A DNA stretch of 64,000 bases from CAVPWP01 sp963709395. Lineage in GTDB: Bacteria > Pseudomonadota > Alphaproteobacteria > Rhodobacterales > Rhodobacteraceae. The position numbers were made by a program, and so were the translations under genes. The number at the start of each line of letters is the position of its first letter. The first letter of the stretch is position 1. The stretch is taken from NCBI GenBank assembly GCA_963709395.1, contig CAVPWP010000001.1, forward strand, positions 124,001 to 188,000. The letters run 5' to 3'. Of the stretch, positions 1 through 11,149 are shown piece after piece. The notes under the pieces were generated by a model. That model was not told where the DNA came from. It worked only from the letters and a program-made list of their open reading frames with translations, and did not search any database.

Positions 1-1426
1 CGAAGGGCAGATAGCGGCCATGGACGATCACCGGATGCGCCTTTCGCGCGGCGATCAGACGGCGATAGTGGACGAAGACCCCGTCGGGGTCCGCCCGGTC
101 CGCGGCCACGTTGATGTCTGCGTGGTTCGGGTTGACCTCGATCCACGGCGTGCCGCTGGTGAACCCGGCCTGCGCCGCGCCGCTCCACTGCATCGGCGTG
201 CGGGCATTGTCGCGGCCATTGGCGTTGGCCCCCGCGATGAACGCAGCCTCGGACACGCCCGCAGCACTCTGATCGGCAAACTGGCCCAGCGTCTCGACAT
301 CACGGAACTGGTCCAGCCGGGTGAACCGGGCGTTGGTCATGCCGATCTCCTCGCCCTGGTAGACGAAGGGCGTGCCCTTCATCAGGTGGAGGACTGTGGC
401 AAGGCACTTGGCCGACCGCACGCGGTAGTCGCCGTCGTCCCCGTATTTCGACACCTGCCGCGGCAGATCGTGGTTCGACAGGAAGAGCGAATTCCAGCCA
501 TCATCAGCCAGCGCCTTCTGCCAGTCGTTCATCACCCGCTTGAAGGCGACGAGGTCGAAGGGCCGGGGTTTCCACTTGCCATGCAGCGGGTCCCAGCCTT
601 CCTGCACATGGGCGAACTGGAACACCATGTCGAGCTCGGCCCGGTCGCGCCCGCAGTAAAGCGGCGCGGTCCGGGTCGAGACCGACCAGCTTTCCCCGAT
701 CGTCACCACGTCGCGGCCTGTCAGCGTTTCACGGTGCATCTCCTGCAAGAACTGGTGGAGGTATGGCCCCTCCTCGTAGATCCGCGCGTCCACGTCCTTG
801 CCGATCAGGCTGATCACATCCATCCGGAAGCCCGCAATGCCCCGGTCGAACCACCAGTTCATCATGCGGTAGACCTCGGCCCGCACCGCCGGGTTCTGCC
901 AGTCGAGGTCGGGTTGCTCGGGGCTGAAGAAGTGGAAATAGTACTTCCCCACCTCGGGCACGAAGCTCCAGGCCGGTCCACCGAAACAGGCGCGCTGGTC
1001 GTCGGGCGGGCCGCCGTCCGGGGCCGGATTGCGCCAGATGTAGAAGGCGTGTTCGGGCGACGCCGGGTCGGCACAGGCGGTGCGGAACCAGGCATGCGCC
1101 GATGAGGTGTGATTGACCACGAGGTCCATCACGATCCCGATGCCGCGCGCCCGGGCCTCGGCCACCAGCCGGTCGAAATCGTCCAGCGTGCCGAACTCGG
1201 GCGCGATGGCGTAGTAGTCGGCGATGTCATAGCCGTTGTCGGCCATGGGCGAGGCATAGACCGGCGACAGCCAGACAAAGCCGATGCCCAGATCAGCCAG
1301 GTGATCGAGACGTGAAAGAATGCCGGGGATGTCCCCGATCCCGTCCCCGTTGCTGTCGCAGAAGCTGCGCGGGTAGATCTGGTATCCGGTGGCGTCCTGC
1401 CACCACGTCGCGCCGGTTCCGGTCAT
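1..1426 (-). CDS. GH13 alpha-glucosidase (oligo-1,6-glucosidase type), C-terminus cut by window edge
   Basis: Hydrolyses alpha-glucosidic bonds in short malto- or isomalto-oligosaccharides, probably in the cytoplasm. Reading from ATG at 1426, about 475 residues are visible and the gene runs off the left edge. The four GH13 signatures are present: DLVVNH at 101-106, GFRMDV with nucleophile Asp203, IGESW with acid/base Glu245, and NHD with Asp320. A calcium-type loop DSNGDGIGD sits at 24-32. Val204 after the nucleophile is the residue that favours alpha-1,6 bonds in this family (the Val/Thr rule); the substrate preference is therefore an inference. It is divergent from erpA. The usual partners, a sugar ABC transporter and a LacI-type regulator, would lie to the left, outside the window. 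Confidence 0.93.
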   Translation of the reverse strand, partial: MTGTGATWWQDATGYQIYPRSFCDSNGDGIGDIPGILSRLDHLADLGIGFVWLSPVYASPMADNGYDIADYYAIAPEFGTLDDFDRLVAEARARGIGIVMDLVVNHTSSAHAWFRTACADPASPEHAFYIWRNPAPDGGPPDDQRACFGGPAWSFVPEVGKYYFHFFSPEQPDLDWQNPAVRAEVYRMMNWWFDRGIAGFRMDVISLIGKDVDARIYEEGPYLHQFLQEMHRETLTGRDVVTIGESWSVSTRTAPLYCGRDRAELDMVFQFAHVQEGWDPLHGKWKPRPFDLVAFKRVMNDWQKALADDGWNSLFLSNHDLPRQVSKYGDDGDYRVRSAKCLATVLHLMKGTPFVYQGEEIGMTNARFTRLDQFRDVETLGQFADQSAAGVSEAAFIAGANANGRDNARTPMQWSGAAQAGFTSGTPWIEVNPNHADINVAADRADPDGVFVHYRRLIAARKAHPVIVHGRYLPF

Positions 1427-1474
1427 CGCAGCCCCCGATCATCACGGGCCGAGTTGCGGCGGCCCTTTCCGGCG

Positions 1475-1502
1475 GTGTTAGCGCCATCACAAGCGTCGTC
1501 AA
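1475..1502 (-). promoter_or_regulatory. Candidate promoter of the alpha-glucosidase gene
   Basis: On the minus strand TTGACG (1502-1497), a 16-base spacer and TAACAC (1480-1475). The start codon at 1426 lies about 40 bases past the predicted transcription start. The -10 overlaps TTAGCGCC, which resembles half of the CG-centred operators of LacI-family sugar regulators; that part is speculative. Confidence 0.4.
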
Positions 1503-1528
1503 CCACCTCAAGCCACGGCAGCGCCCGC

Positions 1529-1557
1529 TTGCAGGCGCGCCGGCCGCAGCCTATCTT
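1529..1557 (+). promoter_or_regulatory. Promoter of erpA
   Basis: TTGCAG (1529-1534), 17-base spacer, TATCTT (1552-1557). The same -10 hexamer with 17-base spacing occurs before the second A-type Fe-S carrier (56131) and moxR (62358), which supports a real housekeeping promoter. Confidence 0.55.
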
Positions 1558-1587
1558 GAAGGGACACTCAGCGGACGGACCCGAGCC

Positions 1588-1920
1588 ATGGACCTTGCCC
1601 TCCCACCGAAAGTGACCGACCGCGCCTTCGCGCGGCTGGCCGAGATCAATGCCGCGGCCGAAGAGGCCAAGGCCCTGCGCGTCGCGGTCGAAGGGGGTGG
1701 ATGCTCGGGCTTTCAGTACGAGATCAAGCTCGACGACCCCGCCGAGGACGACCTTGTCCTCGAGGGCGAAGGTCAGAAGGTCGTGGTCGACAGCGTCTCG
1801 CTGCCGTTTCTCGCCAATGCCGTGATCGACTTCTCGGACGAGCTGATCGGCGCGCGGTTCGTGATCGACAACCCCAACGCCAGTTCCTCTTGCGGCTGCG
1901 GCACGTCGTTCTCGATGTAA
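1588..1920 (+). CDS. erpA: Iron-sulfur cluster insertion protein ErpA (A-type carrier)
   Basis: Receives Fe-S clusters from the SUF/ISC scaffold and passes them to apoproteins in the cytoplasm. The 110-residue length is normal for the HesB/IscA/ErpA family. The three cluster-binding cysteines are in place: Cys39 in GGGCSGF and Cys102 and Cys104 in the C-terminal SCGCG. The ATG at 1588 is chosen because upstream in-frame starts add a low-complexity tail unlike the family. It is monocistronic, divergent from the glucosidase and convergent with the phosphatidyltransferase 3 bases away. A second carrier lies at 56162. ErpA rather than IscA is inferred from the N-terminus and the lone position. 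Confidence 0.92.
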   Translation: MDLALPPKVTDRAFARLAEINAAAEEAKALRVAVEGGGCSGFQYEIKLDDPAEDDLVLEGEGQKVVVDSVSLPFLANAVIDFSDELIGARFVIDNPNASSSCGCGTSFSM

Positions 1921-1923
1921 GGC

Positions 1924-2535
1924 TCAGCCCCCGTCGAACACCCGCCGCGCCAGCAGAAGGCGCGAGGCGGCGGTGACAAGGCACAAGCCACCAAAGACCC
2001 AGGCCATCGGCGCAAACCACTGCGGCACGAGGCACAGCGCCACGAAGAACGCGATGGTTTCGGTCCCCTCAAGCAGCCCGCCGGTGAAATAGAGCGTCTT
2101 CGCCCCCCGCGACGACGTCTCGAGCTTCCGCTTTTCAGCCAGGATCGCGTAGCCGAGAAAGCTTGTCCCGTTGACGTAGAAGCTGAAGAGAAGGAACGCC
2201 CCGGCCAGTCCGTTCTGCGCCGGATCGAGGATCACGAAGGCCAGCGGGATCGCACCGTAGAACACGAAATCGGCAAGGATGTCGAAATAGCCCCCGAAGT
2301 CTGTCAGCCGCGTGGCCCGCGCCACAGCACCGTCCAGACCATCCGCCAGACGGCCCAGCAACAGCGGCAGAAGCGCAAGCCAGGTAGCACCGAACGCGAT
2401 CAGCCCGGCCGCGACCAGCCCGAGGATCAGCCCGGCCAGCGTCACCTGATCGGCGCCGATTCCATTGCGCGCCAGGGCCCGTCCCATCCGGTTCAGCGGC
2501 GGGTCGATGACCCGGCGCATCACTCCGTCGAGCAT
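1924..2535 (-). CDS. CDP-alcohol phosphatidyltransferase family membrane protein
   Basis: Integral membrane enzyme that would transfer a phosphatidyl group from a CDP-linked donor to an alcohol. The family signature is visible near residues 64-88: DG, DG, AR, then G, D and D. The gap between AR and G is seven residues rather than the classical eight, so the exact subfamily is unclear. Several hydrophobic segments follow. ATG at 2535 is preferred to GTG at 2541 because GGGAGG sits five bases before it. The product is 203 residues, typical for the family. The acceptor alcohol cannot be told from sequence. It lies downstream of, and on the same strand as, the antiporter, with a gap of about 95 bases. 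Confidence 0.85.
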   Translation of the reverse strand: MLDGVMRRVIDPPLNRMGRALARNGIGADQVTLAGLILGLVAAGLIAFGATWLALLPLLLGRLADGLDGAVARATRLTDFGGYFDILADFVFYGAIPLAFVILDPAQNGLAGAFLLFSFYVNGTSFLGYAILAEKRKLETSSRGAKTLYFTGGLLEGTETIAFFVALCLVPQWFAPMAWVFGGLCLVTAASRLLLARRVFDGG

Positions 2536-2629
2536 GTCCACCTCCCATCCCGATGGGCCGGCACATGGCGCACCCCGCGCGCCATCGCAACCGCCCCGGC
2601 CGCCCGGTCACGCGCTTGTTCACACGCCC

Positions 2630-3793
2630 CTAGGCGCGCCCGGCGACCCGCCGGATCGCCCAGTTCGTGGCCAGCGGGCCGAAAAGCTCGAACACCACGG
2701 TCGAGGCGATGGTGATGGCAAGCACCGCCGATCCGTGTTCGGGAAAGGCCTTCGACGCCACAAGTGCCATGCCCACGGCGACCCCCGCCTGCGGCATCAG
2801 CGCCAGGCCGAAATAGGGCCGCTCGCCCCGAGGGGCACCGCCAACGACCGCGCCGAATGTGGCGCCGATCAGCCGGGCCACGATCCGCAACACGACATAG
2901 GCGACCCCGATCCAGCCCACCGCGGCCAGTTCGCGCAACTCGAGCGACGATCCGGCAAGGATGAAGAAAAGGAGCATGAAGGGCCATTGGATATGCTCGA
3001 TCTCGTGGAAGCTGCGTTCGTGATGGCGCGCGAGGTTCACGACGACCGCGCCAGCCGTCATGCCCGCGATGAGAAACGACACGTCGAAGGCCATGGCCGC
3101 CCCCGCCGTCAGGAAAACGATGGCCAGCGCCTCGGCCTGAAGGGGCTCGCCCTCGGTGATCCGGCCGGTGAGATAGGCCCCGGGCAAGCCCACCGCGACC
3201 CCCAGAAGCACCGCCCCGAAGATCTCGCGCAGCGTCTCGAAGATCGCGCCATCATGCCCGTTGCCCGAAATCACCCCCGCCACCGTCAGGACCACGCTGA
3301 ACACCAGCAGGCCCCAGGCATCGTCGATCGCGACGATCCCTTCGATCGTGTCGGTAAAGCCGTTCCTGACACCGCTTTGCCGGATCACGTCGATCGTCGC
3401 TGCCGGGGCCGTCGCGGTGGCGATCGCGCCGAGGATCAGCGCCAGCGCCGGGTCGACGCCGACCAGCGCCAGTCCGGCCGACACGATCAATACCGTCACA
3501 AGCACGACGCTGATCGAGACCCACATGATCACCCGCCCATGCCGCGCAAGGTTGTCGCGCGTCAGCGAGCTGCCCAGCAGGAACGCCACCAGCGTCAGCG
3601 CGAGGACCGACAGGAACTCGTACCACTCGAACGCCGCTTCGGGCAGCCAGCCGAAGCCCGAGCCACCGGCCGCCAGACCGCAGAGCAAAAGCAGCGTCAC
3701 CCGCGGCAGGCGCATCCGTCGACCGATGAGGTCCGAGGCGAGCCCGGCCAGAAACAGACCCCCAAGGGTCAGAAAGATCACCGACAATTCCAT
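2630..3793 (-). CDS. Cation/proton antiporter (CPA2, Na+/H+ exchanger domain)
   Basis: Membrane antiporter exchanging protons for Na+ or K+. The 387-residue product is almost wholly hydrophobic with about a dozen predicted helices. The Na_H_Exchanger domain fills it, with the conserved ATAPAATIDV segment and the IDDAWG motif that carries acidic residues of the ion path. No C-terminal TrkA-N/RCK domain is present, unlike KefB/KefC. ATG at 3793 begins directly with a membrane segment; longer starts add a non-homologous arginine/proline-rich leader. The stop is TAG at 2630. It is divergent from exonuclease III. Which ion it moves is not predictable here. Confidence 0.9.
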   Translation of the reverse strand: MELSVIFLTLGGLFLAGLASDLIGRRMRLPRVTLLLLCGLAAGGSGFGWLPEAAFEWYEFLSVLALTLVAFLLGSSLTRDNLARHGRVIMWVSISVVLVTVLIVSAGLALVGVDPALALILGAIATATAPAATIDVIRQSGVRNGFTDTIEGIVAIDDAWGLLVFSVVLTVAGVISGNGHDGAIFETLREIFGAVLLGVAVGLPGAYLTGRITEGEPLQAEALAIVFLTAGAAMAFDVSFLIAGMTAGAVVVNLARHHERSFHEIEHIQWPFMLLFFILAGSSLELRELAAVGWIGVAYVVLRIVARLIGATFGAVVGGAPRGERPYFGLALMPQAGVAVGMALVASKAFPEHGSAVLAITIASTVVFELFGPLATNWAIRRVAGRA

Positions 3794-3926
3794 CGGGCGG
3801 AACACTAGGGGCAAGGACGCCCGGCTGGCAAACGGTGATCGGGGGTGCCGCACCGGTCGCGGCAGAGGTCCATCCGCTTGTATTGCGCCGCGTTCCCCGG
3901 CAGAACCGGGCGGAGAGGAGCCGCCC

Positions 3927-4706
3927 ATGAAGATCGCCACCTTCAACATCAACGGCATCAAGGCCCGGTTCGAGCAGCTGAGCGGCTGGCTCGACGCGCA
4001 GCAGCCCGACGTGGCGCTTCTTCAGGAGATCAAGTCGGTCGACGAGAACTTCCCGCGCGAGCTGCTGGAGGACCGCGGATATATCGTCGAAACCCATGGC
4101 CAGAAGTCCTTCAACGGCGTGGCGATCCTGTCGAAGCTGCCGCTCGAGGATGTGGTGCGCGGACTTCCGGGCGACGACGGCGACGAACAGGCGCGCTGGA
4201 TCGAGGCGACGGTGATGGGCGACCGGCCGGTTCGGGTCTGCGGCCTATACCTGCCCAACGGCAACCCCGCCCCTGGGCCGAAATACGACTACAAGCTGGA
4301 CTGGATGGAGCGGCTGAAGGCGCGGGCCGAGGCGCTGCTGGCGGCCGAGGAACCGGCGATCATGGCGGGCGACTACAACGTCATCCCGCAGGACGAGGAC
4401 GCCGCGCGTCCCGAGGCCTGGGTCAAGGATGCGCTGGCCCTGCCCCAAAGCCGCGCCGCCTTCCGCCGCATCGTGAACCTTGGCTTCACCGAGGCGTTCC
4501 GCGCCCGCACCGCAGCACCTGGGCACTATTCCTTCTGGGACTACCAGGCCGGGGCGTGGAACCGCAACGACGGCATCCGTATCGACCATGTCCTCATGAC
4601 GCCGCAGGCCGCGGACCTGCTGCGCGACTGCTGGATCGAGCGCGAGATGCGCGGACAGGACAAGCCGTCAGACCACGTTCCGGTCTGGGTCGACCTCGAC
4701 GCCTGA
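3927..4706 (+). CDS. xth: Exodeoxyribonuclease III (AP endonuclease)
   Basis: Cuts DNA at abasic sites and degrades 3' ends during base-excision repair. At 259 residues it has the full exonuclease/endonuclease/phosphatase fold: metal ligand Glu34 in LLQEIK, GDYN with Asp149 and Asn151, Asp220, and the final SDH with Asp249 and His250. The start is well supported by GGAGAGGAG at 3912-3920. Its last 39 bases overlap the 3' end of the convergent TspO-like gene, so the two transcripts must be antisense there. Confidence 0.97.
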   Translation: MKIATFNINGIKARFEQLSGWLDAQQPDVALLQEIKSVDENFPRELLEDRGYIVETHGQKSFNGVAILSKLPLEDVVRGLPGDDGDEQARWIEATVMGDRPVRVCGLYLPNGNPAPGPKYDYKLDWMERLKARAEALLAAEEPAIMAGDYNVIPQDEDAARPEAWVKDALALPQSRAAFRRIVNLGFTEAFRARTAAPGHYSFWDYQAGAWNRNDGIRIDHVLMTPQAADLLRDCWIEREMRGQDKPSDHVPVWVDLDA

Positions 4707-5432
4707 CGCTGGGTTCCCCGCCGGCCGGTTCCACATCAGGCCTGCGACCAGGACAACGACCGCGCCAAGGGCCGCTGCGATCGCCAAAGCGAGTTGACCG
4801 GTGCCGTTCTGGACGACAACGCCGACCAGCGCCCAGGCGACCCCCGCGGCATAAAGCGGGCTCCACCCCGCGGTGCGCAGCACGGCCAGCGCCACGGCCA
4901 GGGCCAGCGCCAACCCGGCGAAAGCCCAGCCGACCTCGCCGAAGCCGATGCCGTATCCCGCCCCGATAAGGGCCACCGAGACGCTGCTGGCGGCAGTCAG
5001 CCATCCGGCATAAAGCGCCAATGGCGCGCGCAGAAGCCAGCGATCCTCCATCACCGGGGTCCGGATCAGGGCCAGGATCGCCGTGACCAGCATGACGAGG
5101 ATCAGCACCGTCGCCCAGACCGGGCTTTGCTGCGCCACCGGGATCCAGCCCGCGCCGATCGCGAGGCTGATGAACAGGGGCCAGCGCGAGGCGTCCCAGT
5201 CCGGCGCCTCGGCGCGGCGGAAGAGGCCGTAGACGGTCGACACCACCAGCCAGAGATAGATCAGCCCCCAGATCGAGAAGGCATAGCCGGCGGGCTGGAC
5301 CGGCGGGTCGATCTGCGGGACCGGGTATCGGTTGGGATCGAACCCGCCGAAGCTGCCGGAAAAGACAGGGGACAGTGCAAAGGCCAGCGCCGCCACCAGA
5401 ACGAGTATCGACTTCATGCGCATCGTATCCAT
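4668..5432 (-). CDS. TspO/MBR-like polytopic membrane protein
   Basis: About 254 residues with seven or so hydrophobic helices. The segment with QPAGYAFSIWGLIYLWL resembles the tryptophan-rich signature of TspO/MBR relatives (usually described as tryptophan-rich sensory proteins), but the protein is longer than classic 160-residue TspO, so the assignment is to the wider family only. Possible starts are ATG at 5432, 5423 or 5417; 5432 is used because GGGGAGGG lies 12 bases upstream. The last 39 bases overlap xth tail to tail. Function, possibly binding of tetrapyrrole or other small ligand, is not shown by the sequence. Confidence 0.65.
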   Translation of the reverse strand: MDTMRMKSILVLVAALAFALSPVFSGSFGGFDPNRYPVPQIDPPVQPAGYAFSIWGLIYLWLVVSTVYGLFRRAEAPDWDASRWPLFISLAIGAGWIPVAQQSPVWATVLILVMLVTAILALIRTPVMEDRWLLRAPLALYAGWLTAASSVSVALIGAGYGIGFGEVGWAFAGLALALAVALAVLRTAGWSPLYAAGVAWALVGVVVQNGTGQLALAIAAALGAVVVLVAGLMWNRPAGNPASGVEVDPDRNVV

Positions 5433-5714
5433 GACCCTGAACGCCCTCCCCAAGAAATTGTTTCCGCCGCCGCGATGAACAGCCCTGACCCCGCGCCGTG
5501 CAGCCTATCACACAATCCGGCGCGCCACGCCGCGCGCGGAGGATGCGCCGCACCGGCGTCGAGATAAGCCCGGCCGTTCCCGACGACTCCACCGGGCCGG
5601 GCAGCGATTCCCTGTGATGCCCGCCCTGATTGATCCTGAACAGTGAACAATCCCAGTCCAATGGCGGGATAGATCGCGAAAAGCTCCAAATCTTCAACGA
5701 TTTGCGGCAAGAGT
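5433..5714. other. Intergenic stretch without a recognisable gene
   Basis: Between the TspO-like start and the small membrane protein. I see no tRNA, no conserved reading frame and no strong hairpin. It presumably holds the TspO-like promoter on the minus strand, but no convincing -35/-10 pair was found. Confidence 0.5.
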
Positions 5715-5744
5715 TTGACCAAATCAGATACGCCGCCCTATTGT
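5715..5744 (+). promoter_or_regulatory. Candidate promoter of the 58-residue membrane protein
   Basis: TTGACC (5715-5720), 18-base spacer, TATTGT (5739-5744). The predicted start of transcription is about 30 bases before the ATG at 5784. Confidence 0.45.
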
Positions 5745-5783
5745 TGACTTAGATGACGCTGCCAACCGATGGGGGATCCGGAC

Positions 5784-5960
5784 ATGCTGAACATCCTGCT
5801 GATTGCAATATGTCTTGTCCTGATGACCTACCTCTCGCACCATTGGCTTGGCCTCACCGCCGAGATGCAGTCGGAAAACCGCCACAAGCGGCTCACCAAG
5901 CATCTCGACTGGCAGGCTCCGCAGACCAATCCTCGCCGCACGGGGAAGCTGTCGCGCTGA
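5784..5960 (+). CDS. Small single-span membrane protein, function unknown
   Basis: A 58-residue product with one N-terminal transmembrane segment (residues 2-18, rich in Leu and Ile) followed by a charged, soluble tail ending in basic residues. ATG at 5784 is preferred to ATG at 5769 because GGGGGA is placed about eight bases before it and the hydrophobic segment then starts at once. A plausible promoter precedes it. It ends eight bases from the uvrA stop, tail to tail. I do not recognise the family. Small membrane proteins of this form are often overlooked, so coding status rests on the start signals and composition. Confidence 0.55.
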   Translation: MLNILLIAICLVLMTYLSHHWLGLTAEMQSENRHKRLTKHLDWQAPQTNPRRTGKLSR

Positions 5961-5967
5961 TCGGCGC

Positions 5968-8826
<2,859 letters not shown>

Positions 8827-8851
8827 CTGCCACCTCGAAACGGATTGTTAA

Positions 8852-8880
8852 GAGATAGTCGGGCGCGCCCGAGTCTCCAA
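8852..8880 (-). promoter_or_regulatory. uvrA promoter
   Basis: Minus strand TTGGAG (8880-8875), 17-base spacer, TATCTC (8857-8852). Transcription should begin about 20 bases before the uvrA ATG. Confidence 0.7.
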
Positions 8881-8891
8881 TGAAAAAATGA

Positions 8892-8906
8892 GAACGAAGC
8901 GCGAAC
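8892..8906 (-). promoter_or_regulatory. LexA (SOS) box upstream of uvrA
   Basis: The minus strand reads GTTC-N7-GTTC exactly (plus strand GAAC-N7-GAAC). This direct repeat is the LexA operator known from alphaproteobacteria, including Rhodobacter uvrA. It ends 11 bases upstream of the -35 element. Confidence 0.85.
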
Positions 8907-8910
8907 CAGC

Positions 8911-10089
8911 CTAGAATGTCGCCGCCCGCCGCCGGGCCAGCACCCCCTGCCCCACGATACCAAGCGCGAGCACCGCCGCGGCGACCAGCATCATCACCGG
9001 ATAACCGCCGAGCGCGATCACCCCAAGCAGCACGGGCGGCCCGAGCGTGTTGCCGATATTGCCGGTCTGCGCCAGCGCGCCGTTGGCCTGCGCGCGGTCC
9101 TGCACCTCGGCGTTCAGCTCGGGCACGGCCGCGAAGCCCGCGCCCTGCACCAGCCCCAGTGCCGCGGCCAATGCAAGACAAAGTGCCGCGTTTCCCGGCA
9201 GCACCGCCAGCGCAAGCGCCGCCAGGGCCGCCCCCGCGAACCCCGTCACCATGACCGAAACCGCCGACATGCGCCGCAAGAGCACGACCCCCAGCGTCAG
9301 CGAGGACAGGATACTGACCAGCGGCATCGCGCCGACGATCAGCGCCCGCAATTCGGGCGCGAGATAGGGCGGCAGCAGCGTCAGCAGGCTCACATAGGTG
9401 AAGGTATAGGACAGCCACGCCAGCGCCGGCGCGCTGAGTCGGGGCGAACGATAGATAACCGCGTGGCGCGTCAGGATCCCGCGCAGCGACAGGTCGGCAT
9501 CGGGCACCGCACCCTCGATCCGGGGCAGCAGGGCGTAGAGGATGACCGCGAAGGCGGCAAGGTAGACGCCGTGGGCAAGGAACAGTCCCGACAATCCCAA
9601 CAGGTCGGCCAGGGGCAACCCGCCCCAGACGAGGATCGTGAAGGCCACGCCGAAGAAGGTGCCCCAAAGCGTCAGTGTGACCGGCCGGTCCTTGGGCGCG
9701 CTCAGATGCGCGATCAGCGTGGGCGCGGCCACGACGATGGCCAGGTGCGACATGCCCTCAAGCACGCGGCTGGCCAGAAAGAGCGGCAGCGACGGCAGCG
9801 TCGCCTGATAGAGCGAAATCGCGGCACCGGCCGTCAGCGCCCAGAGCATCGCGCGCCGGTAGCGGACGCGGGCCACGACGATGCCGGCGGTCACACCCAG
9901 CACGATGCCGACGAAGCCCACAAGCGACAGGGCAAAGCCAAGCGATGCGCCCTCGCCGGGCCAGACCCCCGGCAGGCGGTCGAAGACCACGCTGACCTTT
10001 CCGTATTGCGCCGCCGCCCCCAGTCCCGCGAGGTAAAGCAGCGCGACCAGAAGCCAGTCGGTGCGCTCTCTGACCACTGGCTGTTCCAT
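8911..10089 (-). CDS. Major facilitator superfamily transporter
   Basis: A 392-residue, 12-helix membrane protein of the MFS, probably an exporter. The first half includes the segment VLEGMSHLAIVVAAPTL, comparable to the helix-5 region of drug/metabolite exporters, and a charged loop with RVRYRR after helix 2. The start ATG at 10089 gives a short charged N-terminus before helix 1. It lies on the same strand as uvrA, whose SOS box and promoter start within 20 bases of its stop. The substrate cannot be predicted. Confidence 0.85.
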   Translation of the reverse strand: MEQPVVRERTDWLLVALLYLAGLGAAAQYGKVSVVFDRLPGVWPGEGASLGFALSLVGFVGIVLGVTAGIVVARVRYRRAMLWALTAGAAISLYQATLPSLPLFLASRVLEGMSHLAIVVAAPTLIAHLSAPKDRPVTLTLWGTFFGVAFTILVWGGLPLADLLGLSGLFLAHGVYLAAFAVILYALLPRIEGAVPDADLSLRGILTRHAVIYRSPRLSAPALAWLSYTFTYVSLLTLLPPYLAPELRALIVGAMPLVSILSSLTLGVVLLRRMSAVSVMVTGFAGAALAALALAVLPGNAALCLALAAALGLVQGAGFAAVPELNAEVQDRAQANGALAQTGNIGNTLGPPVLLGVIALGGYPVMMLVAAAVLALGIVGQGVLARRRAATF

Positions 10090-10245
10090 GCCGCCGCTCT
10101 AGCCGCCCCGTCCCGGCACGTCCATGCTTCACGGGGGTGTTCCCCACCTGGATGTGAGTGGCGACCGGGCCAGCCGTGGCAGGCTCGGGTCACTCCCTGG
10201 CGGACTGCGGTCGGACAACGGACAGGGACGCCCAGGCTCAGGATG

Positions 10246-10273
10246 CAAGGGGCCCGGAAAACCGGGCCCCTTG
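10246..10273 (-). terminator. Terminator-like hairpin after the DUF992 gene
   Basis: Perfect 12-base-pair stem (CAAGGGGCCCGG and its complement) around a 4-base loop, eight bases past the DUF992 stop. There is no long U run, so it may be a strong RNA 3'-end structure rather than a classical intrinsic terminator. Confidence 0.6.
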
Positions 10274-10280
10274 CCGCTGA

Positions 10281-10739
10281 TTACATCAGCTCGAAGCTTT
10301 CGATTCCGACATTCACGCCGGTGCCCTTGATGCCAGATACGCTGAGCGGCTGCAGGGTGATGGTTTCTTCGGTGCCCCCGACAAGCACGTTGGCGGCCCC
10401 ACCGGCGGCAAGCGCGACCGAGGCTGTTCCGCCGACATAGCGGCCTTTCAGATAGTCCGCCGTGCCCGCAATGTCGCTTGGGGCGAAGACGGCCCAGACC
10501 ATCGTCATGTCCTTGGTCACCGACAGGTTCACGCCGATCGCCTTGATCTGGCCGGTGTAGGTCTGCGTGTCACCCGTCTTGGGTTTGAACTCGCAGGAAA
10601 ACTCTTCCTCGGTGTACACGATATCGTTCTGGACGTCGGTGAGCTTGCAGGTGAGCACCCCCATATCCTCGCCGTCCGCATAGGCCATCGGCGCAGCAAG
10701 GGCCGCGGCCGTCGCCAGTCCAAAAAGAACCCGTTTCAT
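10281..10739 (-). CDS. DUF992 family exported protein
   Basis: A 152-residue secreted protein of unknown role. Signal peptide at 1-21 (KR followed by a hydrophobic run and a site after AYA). The mature part matches the DUF992 pattern: GVLTC near the start, SCEFKP with a second cysteine, YTGQI, VWAVFAP, GRYVGGTAS, ANVLVGG and QPLSV near the end. The two cysteines could form a periplasmic disulfide. ATG at 10739 is supported by GGAAGGA a few bases upstream; the frame extends further but without signal-peptide character. It is followed by a strong hairpin and lies in a cluster of exported unknowns. Confidence 0.88.
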   Translation of the reverse strand: MKRVLFGLATAAALAAPMAYADGEDMGVLTCKLTDVQNDIVYTEEEFSCEFKPKTGDTQTYTGQIKAIGVNLSVTKDMTMVWAVFAPSDIAGTADYLKGRYVGGTASVALAAGGAANVLVGGTEETITLQPLSVSGIKGTGVNVGIESFELM

Positions 10740-10936
10740 CTTCTGTCTTTCCTTCCAGTGCTGTCCGGAGCCGGTTCGATGCCGACCCCTGTGTGAAGCA
10801 GTTGCCGAAAAGGCCACTGCTATAAAGAGTTCAATGTGTCGCGCAGGTCCCACGACGCTTGCATGAGTTCCTGCGCGGCGTTTCCGTCGGAGTGCGGCCC
10901 GTACCCTAGGTGCAGGCCGTACACGAGTTCGTCTTC

Positions 10937-11149
10937 CTAGCAGACGTAGACGCCGACGGCGCAGCGTCGGACCGACCGGCGCGCGACACCTGCGACGCTG
11001 ACGGGCGTCAACGGGCGGCCGACGATGGCATGGGCCGGTCCGCCGAAGCCGTGAAGGCCCGGCACCTTGAAGCTCTCGCCGATTTCAAGCGTCGCGATGC
11101 CAAGGATGATGGCCAGGGCAATTGCGCTGGTGCGTTTGATCAGTCTCAT
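10937..11149 (-). CDS. Small exported protein with GRPLTPVSVAGVARR motif
   Basis: A 70-residue protein: basic N-terminus, one hydrophobic segment (about residues 8-22) that looks like a signal peptide or anchor, then a conserved-looking segment VGRPLTPVSVAGVARRSVRR and two cysteines at the C-terminus. Small proteins with this GRPLTP-VAGVARR segment occur in other alphaproteobacteria as hypothetical exported proteins. Its ATG overlaps the stop of the DUF2092 frame as ATGA, so the two are translationally coupled and probably work together. Function unknown. Confidence 0.65.
   Translation of the reverse strand: MRLIKRTSAIALAIILGIATLEIGESFKVPGLHGFGGPAHAIVGRPLTPVSVAGVARRSVRRCAVGVYVC

Noticed and set aside
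3880..3905. GTTC-N7-GAAC near xth as an SOS box
   Set aside because: It is an inverted, not a direct, repeat and does not match the alphaproteobacterial LexA site.
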